This document shows positions 23,001-35,686 of a stretch of DNA of 64,000 nt, one piece after another. How positions within the stretch are numbered: the stretch's first letter is position 1; the number at the start of each line of letters is the position of its first letter. Under the pieces are notes generated by a model. That model searched no databases, was not told where the DNA came from, and was given only the letters and a program-made list of their open reading frames with translations. This stretch comes from Brevipalpus yothersi (taxonomy: Eukaryota > Arthropoda > Arachnida > Trombidiformes > Tenuipalpidae), in NCBI GenBank assembly GCA_003956705.1, contig QZCP01000100.1:1-64000 (forward strand), given 5' to 3'. The position numbers and the translations under genes are program-made.

Positions 23001-26000
23001 TGGGTATGGAGAAAAGGAAGATAGAGATGAGTGTCACAGCTACCTTGTACTTTATTCTATTTGCAAAAATCTAAATCGAATATACACTTTTTTTAGTATG
23101 CATAAGACACCTTCTTATCATACACGCCAAATTCACTTCTTATCCTTTGTACTTGTACACTTGTAGTGATACTGTATTTGAATAAATTTGCGTACCATAT
23201 TCACTAGTAGCTTGTCTTCACCATGATCCGTCTTATGAGAAGGTTTATTTTTCTACTGTATCCAAATTCTTCTCATCACTTTTTGCCAGTGGTTACATGG
23301 CGTAAGATGATGATGGAACTGCCATCCATTCCACCAACCAGCAAATCAATGTTGGATGCCAGAATACTATCACTCATCCACACTTGGTTGATATTACTTT
23401 TTTACTTCTTCCTCTTCTTATTCCTATTCTTCTTCTCTACATTCTAAAGGATACGTGTGTACATACAGGGTAGCTTTACAAGAAAGTGAAATTGATGTAG
23501 ACTGTTTGAGCTGTTTTTCTTGACAAAAATTATCATAACAACTAATTTGACATGCTTGCTTCAAGCTTCACTCAACAGCTAGAATGGTCTGATTTTAAGT
23601 GGAAAGGCCTTTTGTTGTTGTTTCAAGGCTTATTCAGCACGTCATGCACAATGTATATTGGAAAACAATCAGCATCAGCAAAAGAAGATTGTTGGATTGT
23701 ATGTGAGGAATGAGAAAGAGAAATGAGTGAAGAGAAAAATGCTCCATGAAATAAGAGAGAAAAACCAGAAAATCAACCCAAAATACTCTATCTCAATCTT
23801 TTTCTTTTGCTTTGTTGACCTCTTATTTTTGTTGTTCTTCTTCTTCCTGAGTTCTTTTCCTTTTTCATACAGAAACAAAGCCAATATATACACTTGAGAC
23901 AAGTGAGCCTGAATTCCTAATCAATCAGTTAATCACTTTCACCACCAACCGATCCAAGAATAAGTGTATTCTCGAGAGATAGGATGTAGGAATACTATTG
24001 TGTGGGTGTTAAAGCTGTGTGAGAAGGAACCGTTTTTTTCCATATATCAATTGATCACTCATACATAACAGTGGGACTAGGATTTTGCCAGGGATTCCTT
24101 CTGGAATGTCTCGAGTACTTGAGTGTGTGCATTGTTTTACTGATAATCCTATCGAGAATAACCTCTTATCATTCTTGTGGATCCAGTGAACAACACTTTC
24201 AAATTATCTGCACACTATAGTTCAAGAATACTCTCCAGTTAGGTCAATATTTAGGCACAATTATTGCTTGAACTCGCTTTTTCAGTCTCTCTCTCTCTCT
24301 CTCTTTATCCTCTCTTCACTTCATCTGTTCTTTTCTCGATTCATTTTTACTTTGATTCCCAAGTGTTATCATTTCAATTCAGCATCTCACTCCATTCCTC
24401 ACCCTCAAAAGTCATCACAATAAGACTGGAACGTTTAGAGAATACTCGACTTTTTCCTGTATTCTCTCATTTTTCTCTTTCTCTCTTCTTCTCTTTCTTC
24501 CTTTTTCTTTCAATAAGCACTCAATTTAGATGGAGCCATCATCATCAACAGTGAAAGCAATATCAGCAATATCTGAGTGTATGTGTGTATGGGAATCTCT
24601 CTTCGTAGTCGAGATTCCCTACTGGCTTATATCAGTAGTGTCAATGTTCACTTACTTTTGATTAGATGTTTACGTTTGAAACATTTGAGCATTCACTACT
24701 ACTACTACTACTACTACTATCTTGGAAAGGTTCATAAAGTGCATAGTAGCATTTTCCTTGATTTGTTGGGCAGTAAGAATAAAAAGAAGAGCAAAATATT
24801 TTCTTTGGCTATAGCAATACCACACTAGTATTCATTTGATAGTGGAATTCAACAATCCAGAGCAAAAGAATCGTACAATTGAGTGTTGATCAAAAATTAT
24901 ACTTGTGAGAGAACTGTAAGTCCTGTAGCTTTTAGGCTGATCGAGAACTTTCCCGAAAAGAAAGAAAGAGTGAAAAGAGAGATATTCTTATAGACAAGCA
25001 AGTGACATGAGGAAAAAATCAAAAAATATGTCGATGAAAAGTTTTTTTGTTCCTTCCAGACACATGAACACACACACACACACGCACATGTTACACTCAC
25101 CATTGATATGGTCTCTCTTGAAACTGGAATAGAAGAAGTAAGAAAAAATAAATCTGTTCACAAGAATATTTATTTCATGTCAAGTGAACCTGGTCAGTAT
25201 CGTTCGAGTGAAACTATCTTCACTGAACATTTGCAAGAGAGAAAGAAAATTCAGTGGCATTTGAAATTGAGCACACAATTCAATTCAATTTCCTCTTGAA
25301 ATCGATCCAACTTGGAATCTGTATGAGAATGCGTGCGTACTTCTGTGTGTGCATATGTCTATCTATGGGCTCTTATATGCATAGATCTTTTCATTTGAGC
25401 TATATCGGCTAATTTTATTATGGTGGCCAGTAAGCCTTTTACTCCAGTTCAACATAAAAACGATATGCTGATGGGTATAAATTTGTTTTACTCAGAATAG
25501 ATGGCTCACTATAGATCAATACTTGGGAGAACTGTACCATGAGCAATAAGCAATGATCATAATAGGGCCATTTTTTGTGTTTTTAATGGTCCCATTCGAA
25601 TGAATTCATCAGTGAGTCTGAGAAAAGGAATGGGTAATCAGAATTCCATATCCATAGGGTCAAGTAAGCTACTAGACATTTTCTCTAATGGAATGTATGA
25701 TTTGAATTTCTCATGTCTGACAATTGTGAGTAGCATTCACAGTGAGAATGATATGTAGACCACCAGAATGGATCATTGAAATATTTATTGAGCTTGCCTT
25801 CATTCCAATATTAACAAAATAGTTGATCATATTTTTTGACTCTAAATTCTGATAGAATTTGAAGGTAAATACCATTCATTTTCTGGTTCTGAAATATTGT
25901 TCCTGGAAGAGTTAACTGGGATATTTTTTTCTCTGTAGATATAAAGTGAAGAGAGGAACTTGGTGAAAATCTTTCATCATATTTATTTCAGGCTGATTTA

Positions 26001-29000
26001 CTCATGAGAAACAGACTGATTTATGTCTTTGAGTCAAGTTCATGATCAGATTTGGAACTTTTCGACTCATGATAAGTAGACTTTGAACATTGACTGCTCA
26101 GCGTAAAGGTGAAGTTCACTCAACAAAATTCAACTGGTCAACAATTCATGAGAAGATTTTCTCTCGAGAATACGGGAATAAGTTAGAGAAGAAGATAAGT
26201 TTTCAGGAATCATTTCATCCAATCTAAGAGTTGAACTCAAACTGGTTGTAATCCAATATCTAGGAGTTCTTGAATGTTGAGACGATTCTTCCAAGTTTTT
26301 GTTTTCTTCTCTTCCAGTGAATCAAAAAATTGAAAAAAGTCATCAATCAAGATGAACTTTAATTGATTGGATCAAAAAAAATTTTCCAATCACCAATCTT
26401 GGTGTAACAATGGGGATGAAATCTAAAGAATACAAAACTTCTCCCAATGAACATCATTTATTTAGCCAGTTGATTAGTCTGGTAGACCAGAGAATGAAAT
26501 CTCTTGGGGGTAAAAAATACATGTGTGCGAAAACTTTCCATGAACCCAAGTTCATCAATTTCAAATTTTTCACCATGAAAATTTTTGACTCGACTGCAAA
26601 CCATATAGACACTGATAGTGAAGCTTGTCTGCTCGCATATGTGTCTGGAATCTGTGTTTTTTTGCAACGTATACCCAAACATAATAAAATAACGATTAGT
26701 TCGGGTTTCTTTGTTGCCTCTAGTGTATCAAAATATTTCCATTTAAACAAGTTTTCTCGCACGATGAAAGAACCCTCCAAAATCCTGGTGAGAATTTGAA
26801 TTCTCACAACTGTATGCAATCAGGATCGTTAAGTGGAAAAAGATTCAAGCTGTTCTTTTGGGACCATTGGGACTGATACTTTATATCAACCACAGTATCT
26901 GCATATTGCTTGGTGAGATAGAAAAAACTTTCCAAAATGAACCCCGAAAGATTTATGGAAGGGAAAGAAGTAGGAAGATATTGGATGAGGCTTACAGATA
27001 AATTGTAAAGTATCACACAGAGACATTGAATAGTTCATTTGAATTCATGATATGATTTCGGGTAAGAGAGAAGAAAGTATCAGGTATTCTGATTCTATTT
27101 TTCTCGCTCTCTCCGTGATCTTATATCAATTTCCATGGGTTTTTTGCTCCAGTTACTTGAAGAAATAAGAAACCCACACATACACGCGGACATGTATGCA
27201 TCAAATGGGTAAGCATTTACACATCGATTGAATCAACTCGCTTCCAATGTTACTGGTAATGTAAATGTAGAACGTTTTTTTTCGGCTTTATTGATTATCG
27301 AGGTAGAATGTTTGTTATAATCTTGCTAATACACTCTCTGAACACAGTAGGCTTACTGTCCCTATTCAATGATCTTCATGGTGTGATATATTTTGTTGAA
27401 ATATAATTTTGTCTCAAACGGTGAGAATGCAGACACACATTCAGAACTCATGTAGCGAATGATTCTGTAGCAATTTGTTTTCTTCACAGGTCATCTCTAA
27501 AAATGGATATCAATTTAATTCTTCTTGACCATTGGCTGGAATTCTTCGATTTTGGAGAAATTTTATTGGAGAGCATTTGAGGTTTGAGAGAGATGACGAA
27601 GTAAATGAAAGGGAAGATGTTGACTGAATTTGATTTAGCTGATATTCTTGAGTGAAAACCTTATTCAATATTATTATATACCATGAATTGGTATATATAC
27701 ACACATAATATATAAGAAATATCAGTGATAATATTTCCTACAAATGTTCAGACGAATGATAGTTCACCCATTTCATCGCCCATCGGTGTATATGGCTGGT
27801 ATGTGTGTGAAATGAATCCCGTAAATCTCATATCTTCTCTACATCATATCGAAAAGCCCAGTGTATGACTATTATCACTCAATTTTTTTATTCCCAAAGG
27901 AGAACATTCCACAATGATATGATCGTCATAAATTGTATGGCCAAGCAATATTCTGATGTCCACAGCATATTTTTTTCGCCTTCACTCTCCTCTCAAGATT
28001 TTCTATCCTAGTTTCTCCTTTTTCTCATCATTTTCCTCACTGCCTCTCTTTCTCTTTCTCTTTCTTTCTTTATCTTTATCTTCTTATTGAACCACAAAAT
28101 TTGCTCCCATAATCACAATCATTCGGCATCCGGAATCGAGTACCATCTTCATTTCTTTTCATCCTCTCATTCTTTATACAGTGGGAATCCTGCGGTAAAT
28201 ACAAATTTTTTGCTCTTCATCCTTCTACAGCATCCAAGTATTACTTTCTCAGTCTCTCTCTCTCTTTTTCTCTTTTGCCAGCATTCTCCCTCTAGAACAT
28301 TGGTCTTCTCACTTTAATTCGATTCTCTCTGCTCGTTCTCCCTCAACCAATACAATTTTGCTACAGAGACTGAGTGAAAGTGAGATAGAAAGGGAGAGAG
28401 ACAGAAAGAGAGAGAGAAAGAGATGAAAACGAGAGCAACAAAAGTTGGCCATTGCATAAGTACTTGAATAACCATTCACATCGTTCGAATCGAAAAGAGA
28501 GAGAGAGAGAGAGAGATACAGAGAAAGAGAATTAGAAAGAGAAAAAGAAAGAGAGATAAATTGGTAAACTACTAGCTTACAGATTATACGTACACGGAAA
28601 CATATATACACAAACATTTCACACATCAACATCAATTTCAATCCTATGATACATGTATAAGTATACTAGTAAACATTTGAAATTTTTTCTTCTTCCCTGT
28701 TCTTGTGTCACTTCGTGTTCCAGGCAGAAATATAACAACAAAAAAGTGAAAACCCTACAGTAGAACGTGGTATCATCGTTTGTTCCACTATATTCTTGAT
28801 GGTTCTCAATCTTTTCCTACTTCGTCAACAAAATCTTCTCTCTCTTTCATCTGTGTATATACATAGGTATATATTGGTGATCAAATAGATGCTTGCCACT
28901 GATCCTCACATCAAATCGAATGGATACCTTTTCACTTTACTTTATCTTTAAAATTGGTTCATGCTATATTGTTTCATGTGAATTTGCTCGATTTATCCAC

Positions 29001-29372
29001 TGATACCTAACACACACACACACATACACACAAGTGAATATACTGTGGAAAAAAGTTTCAATGCTCATATACAGGTACAGTTTTTGATACAACAAAATTG
29101 TATTCCTTCAAAATGTGAAATTCAACATTGTGATCTATCCGCATCACGAACAACGATATTCACTTTTTCGTTCTGTTCTAACGTAATCTCCAGATGGAAG
29201 ATACAATTCAACAGATTGTTCTAATGGATTCATTGATCCTTTTTGATAGAGGAAAGTAAATACGCGAACACAATTCTGGGTGAACATTTTTTTCCCTTGT
29301 CTTTTGTTATCTGTGTATCAATATTCTTCCAATCCATACACAAACATTGAAACATATATACTCACTCAGAAG
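20021..29372. other. No supported gene
   Basis: Long AT-rich stretch. Frames of 60-130 codons occur, for example 20252-20617 (+), 21262-21634 (-, two overlapping frames that would join by a frameshift near 21440) and 26410-26819 (open on both strands). None shows a domain, signal or splice pattern I can defend. From 27.9 to 28.6 kb the sequence becomes CT- or GA-rich. 28.6-29.37 kb is the presumed upstream region of the receptor gene and has CA repeats near 29010-29035 but no clear TATA-initiator pair. Confidence 0.45.
24695..24720 (+). repeat. (CTA)n trinucleotide microsatellite
   Basis: Eight or nine uninterrupted ACT/CTA units. Confidence 0.9.
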
Positions 29373-30638
29373 ATGGACTTAACCGAAACGCTGGTTGAGA
29401 CAACCGATCCTCAATCACCAATATCGGTTGAAGAGAATGTCAAATTGCAAGAGTTAAGTTACCTGCTATCAATTATAGTTCCAATTATATATGCTTCCAT
29501 AGTGTTTATCGGTCTGGTTGGCAATTCTTTGGTGGTTGTGGTGGTGATATGTGATCTGCAAATGAGATCAACCACAAACATTCTCATATTCAATCTTGCC
29601 ATTGCGGATTTATTGTTCATCATATTCTGTGTACCATTCACTGCGGTCGATTATGCCATGGAACATTGGCCATTCGGTGATTTATGGTGTAAAATAGTAC
29701 AATATTTAATTTTTATCTCAGCATACGCATCAATTTATACACTAGTGATGATGTCACTTGATCGTTTTCTAGCGGTTGTCCATCCAGTTCCATCCATGTC
29801 AATACGAACCGAAAAGAATGCCTACCGGGCGATATTCTTTCTATGGATAGCAATAATTGTTTTTTGTGTACCAATATTGTTCATCCATCGGACAGAATCG
29901 GAAACGGGTGATGAGAGTGCATCAATGTGTTCCGCTGGACAAGAGTATGCTCCAATGTTTTGGATTACCTTTTTTTTATCATCATACGCCATACCACTAT
30001 CATTGACCTTTATACTGTATATATTCATGTTGAAACGCCTGTGGCACAGTGATATTCGAACAGAACGTTCATCACGATGTAAGCGTAAAGTTAGCCGAAT
30101 GGTGATTGTTGTTGTGGTCACTTTTGCCATATGTTGGGGCCCAGTTGAAATAATACAAGTACTCAAATCACATAAAATAATTGAGACAACAAGTGCAACA
30201 CAAATATCATTGTTAATATGTTCACAAATATTGGCGTACACTAATTCATGCCTCAATCCAATATTGTACGCATTTTTGTCCGATAATTTTCGTAAAGCTT
30301 TCATAAAGGTCATCTCGTGTGGCCAACGTAATAGTGGATTCAATTCTACACACCATCTGCATGCCACAAATAATCATCCGACACATGGTTATCCATCCAA
30401 TATGACCGCCACAAGTACCGTTGGACACAATCATGGTGTGGGTGGTGGTGGTGGTGGTGTTGGTGGCAATTTGGGACACAGTGGTGGACTATTGATTGGC
30501 CGACATGATATACGGCCGACAACACTTGAGGTGAGTAAAGTGGATAATATTGAATTGACAACCATAACACTTGATACGCATATGTGCCACACCAAAGAGC
30601 TGGAACCCGAAAAGAGATTAATCAATGGATTTGTGTGA
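29373..30638 (+). CDS. AstA-R: Allatostatin-A (galanin-like) receptor, class A GPCR
   Basis: A 421-residue seven-transmembrane receptor for FGL-amide allatostatin-A peptides, acting in the plasma membrane of neurons, gut or endocrine cells through G proteins. The start is the ATG at 29373, in good context (AAGATGG). The frame is open 31 codons further upstream but has no ATG there. Family marks by residue: TM1 GNSLV (~50); RSTTNILIFNLAIADLLF (~63-80); CVPFTAVDY (~85); WPFGDLWCK (~98-106) with the disulphide Cys; SLDRFLAVVHPV (~125-136), where DRF replaces DRY as in the fly receptor; SFFLSSY-like TM5; CWGP in TM6 in place of the fly CWLP; and NSCLNPILYAFLSDNFRKAF (~316-335). A Cys after helix 8 (SCGQR) could be palmitoylated. 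The tail is long, His/Asn-rich, with a Gly run. The whole protein lies in one uninterrupted frame. Subfamily call rests on remembered similarity to the fly receptor. Confidence 0.93.
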   Translation: MDLTETLVETTDPQSPISVEENVKLQELSYLLSIIVPIIYASIVFIGLVGNSLVVVVVICDLQMRSTTNILIFNLAIADLLFIIFCVPFTAVDYAMEHWPFGDLWCKIVQYLIFISAYASIYTLVMMSLDRFLAVVHPVPSMSIRTEKNAYRAIFFLWIAIIVFCVPILFIHRTESETGDESASMCSAGQEYAPMFWITFFLSSYAIPLSLTFILYIFMLKRLWHSDIRTERSSRCKRKVSRMVIVVVVTFAICWGPVEIIQVLKSHKIIETTSATQISLLICSQILAYTNSCLNPILYAFLSDNFRKAFIKVISCGQRNSGFNSTHHLHATNNHPTHGYPSNMTATSTVGHNHGVGGGGGGVGGNLGHSGGLLIGRHDIRPTTLEVSKVDNIELTTITLDTHMCHTKELEPEKRLINGFV

Positions 30639-32090
30639 TTATCATCATCATATATTATCATTGATTCATCATACACCATGATCATATGTGTGTGTGTATG
30701 TGTGTATTCATATTGACATCCTATGATTTCTAACATCTTCATCTTTCTTCTCTCTCTTCTCATCTTCTTGTCCTCTCTCTCTCTTTTTTCATCCTTCCTT
30801 CCAAATAATGTCCACATACATGAATTGTCGATCCCATGATTGTGATTGTGGTTGCCGGCGGTGATGATTGTGATCGAAAAAAATGCTCTATCTATTTGCT
30901 CTGTTATCCATCTATTCTCTTCTGTTCTTCCATGTTCTCTGTCTCTTTTCGCTACCTGCTAATTGATGATGAAAAACTACCCTTCATCTTGATGATTACC
31001 CATTCTTCACCATGATCGAAAAAAAATACCCGCCAATCCTGATATATGTTCCTGATAAATTGATTGAATGCTGATGAAATACTGATGAAACAAAAAATTC
31101 CTCAAATTTTTCTTCAAATCATAACTGAAATCAATTCCAAACATACACACACACAACCTAAACCAAAACTCAATGTTCTTGTTCTTGTTCCTCTTCCTCT
31201 TCCTCTTCCTCTTCTTCTTCTTTTTTTCATTCATCAATTCAATCTTTTTTTATTTTTATTTCATTTTTCTTCTTCATTATACCAACTTTATGTTGCTATT
31301 GTTCTTTTTCTTTATTCTTTCTCATTTTCTTCTCTCTTTTTCTTTCCTCTTCTCTCTTACTATTAAACCATCATCATTTGCTCATAAAATAATATATATG
31401 TACAAAAAACAAATAATGATGATAATGATAATAATAATAATTTTTCTGTGGTTTACACCACAAACACAAACACACACACACACACACATACATACATACA
31501 TTCATAAAAAAATAATCCTGTTAAATATTCCAACCAATCTTATACACACCTTTCCACTGAACTTTTGACATGAAATGTAATATCAACTGAACGAACAAAA
31601 CAAACACCATGAATCCAAACAAACACCATGAATTTTGAATCTTTTTTGGGCAAAAATTTCCAAACAAAACCCAACTCATACCGAACATACCTAAATAACA
31701 TGTACATATATGGAAAAAAAAATTCTGGCTTATTATTGTGTAGCTTCAAACAGAGACAACCTCTGAGTTCAGTGTTTAATGCTCATGAAAAATTTGTGAT
31801 CACGAACTATGGCTCACACACACATGATGAGACAATGATATATATACATGTATATATATACATATAAATCTACATACATATATATACATAGAGCTCTGAA
31901 AATAAAGAAAAACCTTTTTTTTCACTTTCCCGCTTTTCGAAAAATTCATTCAATTCGTGTGCATGAATTTTTCAAATTCATCTCTCTCTTTCTCTATCTT
32001 ATTCCCTCTCTATTCTTTCTCTCTATATATTCTGGAATTGAATGTGAACATAAAATGGTTGAGAGAATAAATATATTCTGAGGCCATTTT
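30639..32090 (+). other. Presumed 3' region of the receptor gene
   Basis: After the TGA the sequence is a mix of ATC/CAT, GT, TTC and CA simple repeats. Candidate AATAAA polyadenylation signals lie at 31901-31906, followed by a T-rich tract, and at 32066-32071. Either would imply a 3' UTR of about 1.3-1.45 kb. Nothing shows which is used. Confidence 0.35.
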
Positions 32091-33503
32091 AAGTGATAAA
32101 AAGCATCGAATGTTCAAGCCTAAGCAATTGAAGGGTTCTGTGTGTGAAGGAAGTGGAATCAATAAGCAATCAAAAGCAGGGCACGTTTCTTGACTACTAC
32201 TATACTTTTGGATGGAACGTTGTCGTTAGCCTCAAGGCAATGGACCGAGAAAAGAGAGAGAAAGAAGAAAAGTCATGGAATAATGTGAGATTCTGGAAGA
32301 AGAAGAAGAAAAGTTCTGAGAGAGGAGAGAAATTCTACTCTCCATCTGATGGACATCTGAACGGTTGAAAACAAGTTAAAAGTAGAATGATAAAGACAGT
32401 AAAAGAGATATATATATTTTTTTCCACTGGAAAACTATACCATGACTTCTATGTGTGTATGTCTGTGGAGTGTGAAGTGTATTGTCAAGGAATAGTACAT
32501 CCATGTATGTGTGGGTATTATAGAGAGCATTGATTGTGGCTACCATTTGAATGATTACCACAATGATCATCTGAGCAAAGTGGACATCTTAGTGACACTC
32601 AATAGTGTCATTCACTAGTCTCAAATACTTCATCTTATTCACTATCTGATACCATCGTCAGTTTATGTGGCTGTATGTATGTATGTCTGTGTCTATGTCC
32701 AGTTTTATAGACCCCTGACTTTTTGCTCCACAATTCTCTCTCCATCTATTCTATCTATTTTCAATCTTACTCACACTTGGTACACATACACACAACATTC
32801 GTCAGTAGTTTTCCTCATCTTATTTCTTTTATTTTGCTTCATCTTCTTTGGGTTTTGGGATCTTGAAAGACTTGTTCAAATTCGCTTCCTTTCTACAGCT
32901 ACTATTCTTTATACACTTCTCATTCTTCTTCTTCTTCTTTTTTTCTTCAAATTCTTACTTCTTACTTTATTCGACTTTCTTCAATCAAACTATACGAATG
33001 AGTTTCCCCAGAGTTTTATTTCTCCACTTACTTTTCACATAGCTTTCTTCTTACTTATTCCCCAGTCTCTTTGGTTTTCTATATACACAGACACACATAC
33101 ACATACGAATAGTCATCTATATATACTGAACTTTATCGCCAAATACAGTTCTGTTTCAGAATTTTTTTATCAAACCATTTTATATCCATCTATTTGTCTC
33201 CCTTTGAGAATCCACACACACACACACAGACATAACTACAACGTACACACACAGGCAACATAAACAATCGCCTTTATGCCATGATTTTATCCACAAAACT
33301 GACTCAACTTCTGAATACTTGAAGAGCCATATATCATTGTTGACCATCGGAATAGACATTAATAGTCCACCATTCGTCAAAGTGCCTTGAGGAGGAGCAT
33401 GCATATATATAATCATCAGAGATAGTGTCTCTGTGTAATCTCCATAAGAATGATGGAGATGATCAAGGTGATTGTCTGTATGTGTGTGTGCAAGCGAGAG
33501 ATA

Positions 33504-33506
<3 letters not shown>

Positions 33507-33557
<51 letters not shown>
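33507..33557. repeat. (GA)n microsatellite
   Basis: A pure AG run of about 50 bp. A CT run follows at 33790, in the opposite sense on the same strand. Confidence 0.93.
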
Positions 33558-33562
<5 letters not shown>

Positions 33563-33786
33563 TGGAAGAGAAGCTGAGAAAACGAAGATGTTGTTAAGGA
33601 AAAAAAAGATAAGAATGAGAGAGTGAGAGAAGAAATAAGAATAAGAATGAGAAGGAATACAATGAATAGAATGATAGAGACTTGTTCCATGGTTTCCCAT
33701 CATGAAATCCCCATAGGCTGTCCAACAGCTTCAATCAGTGTGAACACCTGAACATCGAGTGGCCATAATCGCTACAAAGTTCTATA

Positions 33787-33789
<3 letters not shown>

Positions 33790-33829
<40 letters not shown>
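33790..33829. repeat. (CT)n microsatellite
   Basis: A pure CT run about 230 bp from the GA run at 33507. The two could form a long hairpin arm pair. Confidence 0.93.
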
Positions 33830-33834
<5 letters not shown>

Positions 33835-35633
33835 TCATCTCCAATCTACAGCCCCAAGGTTTGTGGAAACAAATACACACAAACACCCAGGCAAGGATTA
33901 GTCCAGAGAATGGTGAGCCTCATAGTTGGAGAGAGAGATCTGTCTTCATCAGACTAAGTGATCAGTAGGAAGTGATGAAGAAAAGTGGAGGAAGTTGAAA
34001 AAAGGGAAAAAGAGTGCGAGAGAGAGAGAGAGAGAATAGGTCAAGAGAATACATCTCACAGGGAAGAAGAAATCGGAGAAGATAGTGGACATACACTTAC
34101 TGTGTCTCTCTTTCTATCTCTGTCTTTCTACCTCTTAGGGACACTCACTTGGACAATAAATGCAAGATCCGTTTTCTCTATAAGACTTTCCAATTGTGGA
34201 AAGAGTGACCAATTAGATTTCAGTTCATCTGATTGTCATGTTGAAGTGTATATATTTAGACCTTTTTCATGAGGTGATCAACGGACATTTTGATGAGTTG
34301 GGCAGAGAAAAGTGTTTTCTGGAAGGATATTCTTCTCTAGAAAGGGAAGAGAACAGACTAAAAATCAGAGAAAGAATAAGACTTGAGAGGGCTAAAAAGA
34401 TTTGACTTTCGAAAAGAATGTTCATGTTAATGATAAAATGAACACGAATAAGCACTTGGATGGTTCTCCAAGACAATGTTGACATTTTCCGTTCAAACAG
34501 CTTGAGAAAGGTTGAGGTTGCTCTTGTTTCAGTCTTAGATAACATGATAACATGTTGGTAAAAGATAGAAGAGACCAAGAAGATGGGAAATAATCATGAG
34601 GCAAGTAAAAGATCAAAAGTGATTGTAAAGAGAAGTAATACAATAGACCTACTCTCACTGGACGAGAGAGAAAGAGAAAGATAAAGAGAAAGAGAGAAAG
34701 AAAGTGGACACTTATATATCATGAAATTCAATTACGATAGTCTCCTTGAACAAGGTAATAAATAAAATAAGTGTAAAGAGGACATTTCAAGATGACTATT
34801 TGTCTTCTTCCTTCTCATCCACACTCACATGTTAACCTACATGATAATCTATCCTCTTCATCATCTGAGGGGAAGAATTCATTTCTCTTTCTCATGCATG
34901 AATATTATTCTTTCCTGTGTTTGTGTGTGTATTATTCACCCACATCACAATGCTGATCAATATCGAAAAAATTATCCGTCTCCCAATATTCATTTGAAAT
35001 CCATGTATCATCCGAAAAAGACACACAGACATACTCCATCATCATTGTCATTCTGTGATCAGTTGATTGTCTGCTTGGTTGAGTAAGGCCAATTTTGATA
35101 TATTCAATGCAGCATATACAGACCTACCACCACCACTGATAAGAATGTGATGAGAACTTTGTAGGCATCATATTGTTTACCATTATCATCAGAACACAAC
35201 AGAATATAAATGTAAAGATAAGATAACATGAAATCATCCTCTATATAGTGGTAGTAGTGGTAGAGTATAGATTGATATATATATTGTTTCCATAGCCATC
35301 GGGCCATGAATGCTCAAATGATTGAGAGAGTGTGTGTGAGATGTTGGCCAGAATAAGAGCATAAAGGGTCACACGGAATAACCACAATCATTTTCTCTGT
35401 GTGTGTCTTTATGTGTGAGATACATACACATTCAGTGACAACAATGTGATCCAAGAATGAAAGACAAAGTATCATCTCATCCAAAAGACATGCTATACAT
35501 GAGAAAAAGAATGGCTTCAATCTCTTTCTATCTCACCAAGTCTCTCTTCATCCTCTTCTCTTCTTCATCTTATTTTGCTTCTTCTTCTTCTTCTTCTTAT
35601 TCTTCCATTCCACCTCCTCTGAGAATGAATGAG

Positions 35634-35635
<2 letters not shown>

Positions 35636-35683
<48 letters not shown>
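35636..35683. repeat. (GA)n microsatellite
   Basis: A pure GA run of about 48 bp. Confidence 0.93.

Positions 35684-35686
<3 letters not shown>

Noticed and set aside
26410..26819. Open frames of about 120-130 codons on both strands of the same segment
   Set aside because: Both strands open equally, no domain on either, no splice or codon signal favouring one; likely chance in AT-rich DNA.
29280..29372. Longer N-terminus for the allatostatin receptor
   Set aside because: The in-frame extension starts with GTG and lacks an ATG; the ATG at 29373 has good context and gives a normal receptor N-terminus.
29822..30570. Minus-strand open frames opposite the receptor
   Set aside because: Shadows of the receptor coding strand, with His/Thr/Ile strings from its codons.
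32667..33263. 198-codon plus-strand frame
   Set aside because: Leu/Phe-rich low-complexity product of TTC and CT tracts and CA repeats, without a domain or signal architecture.
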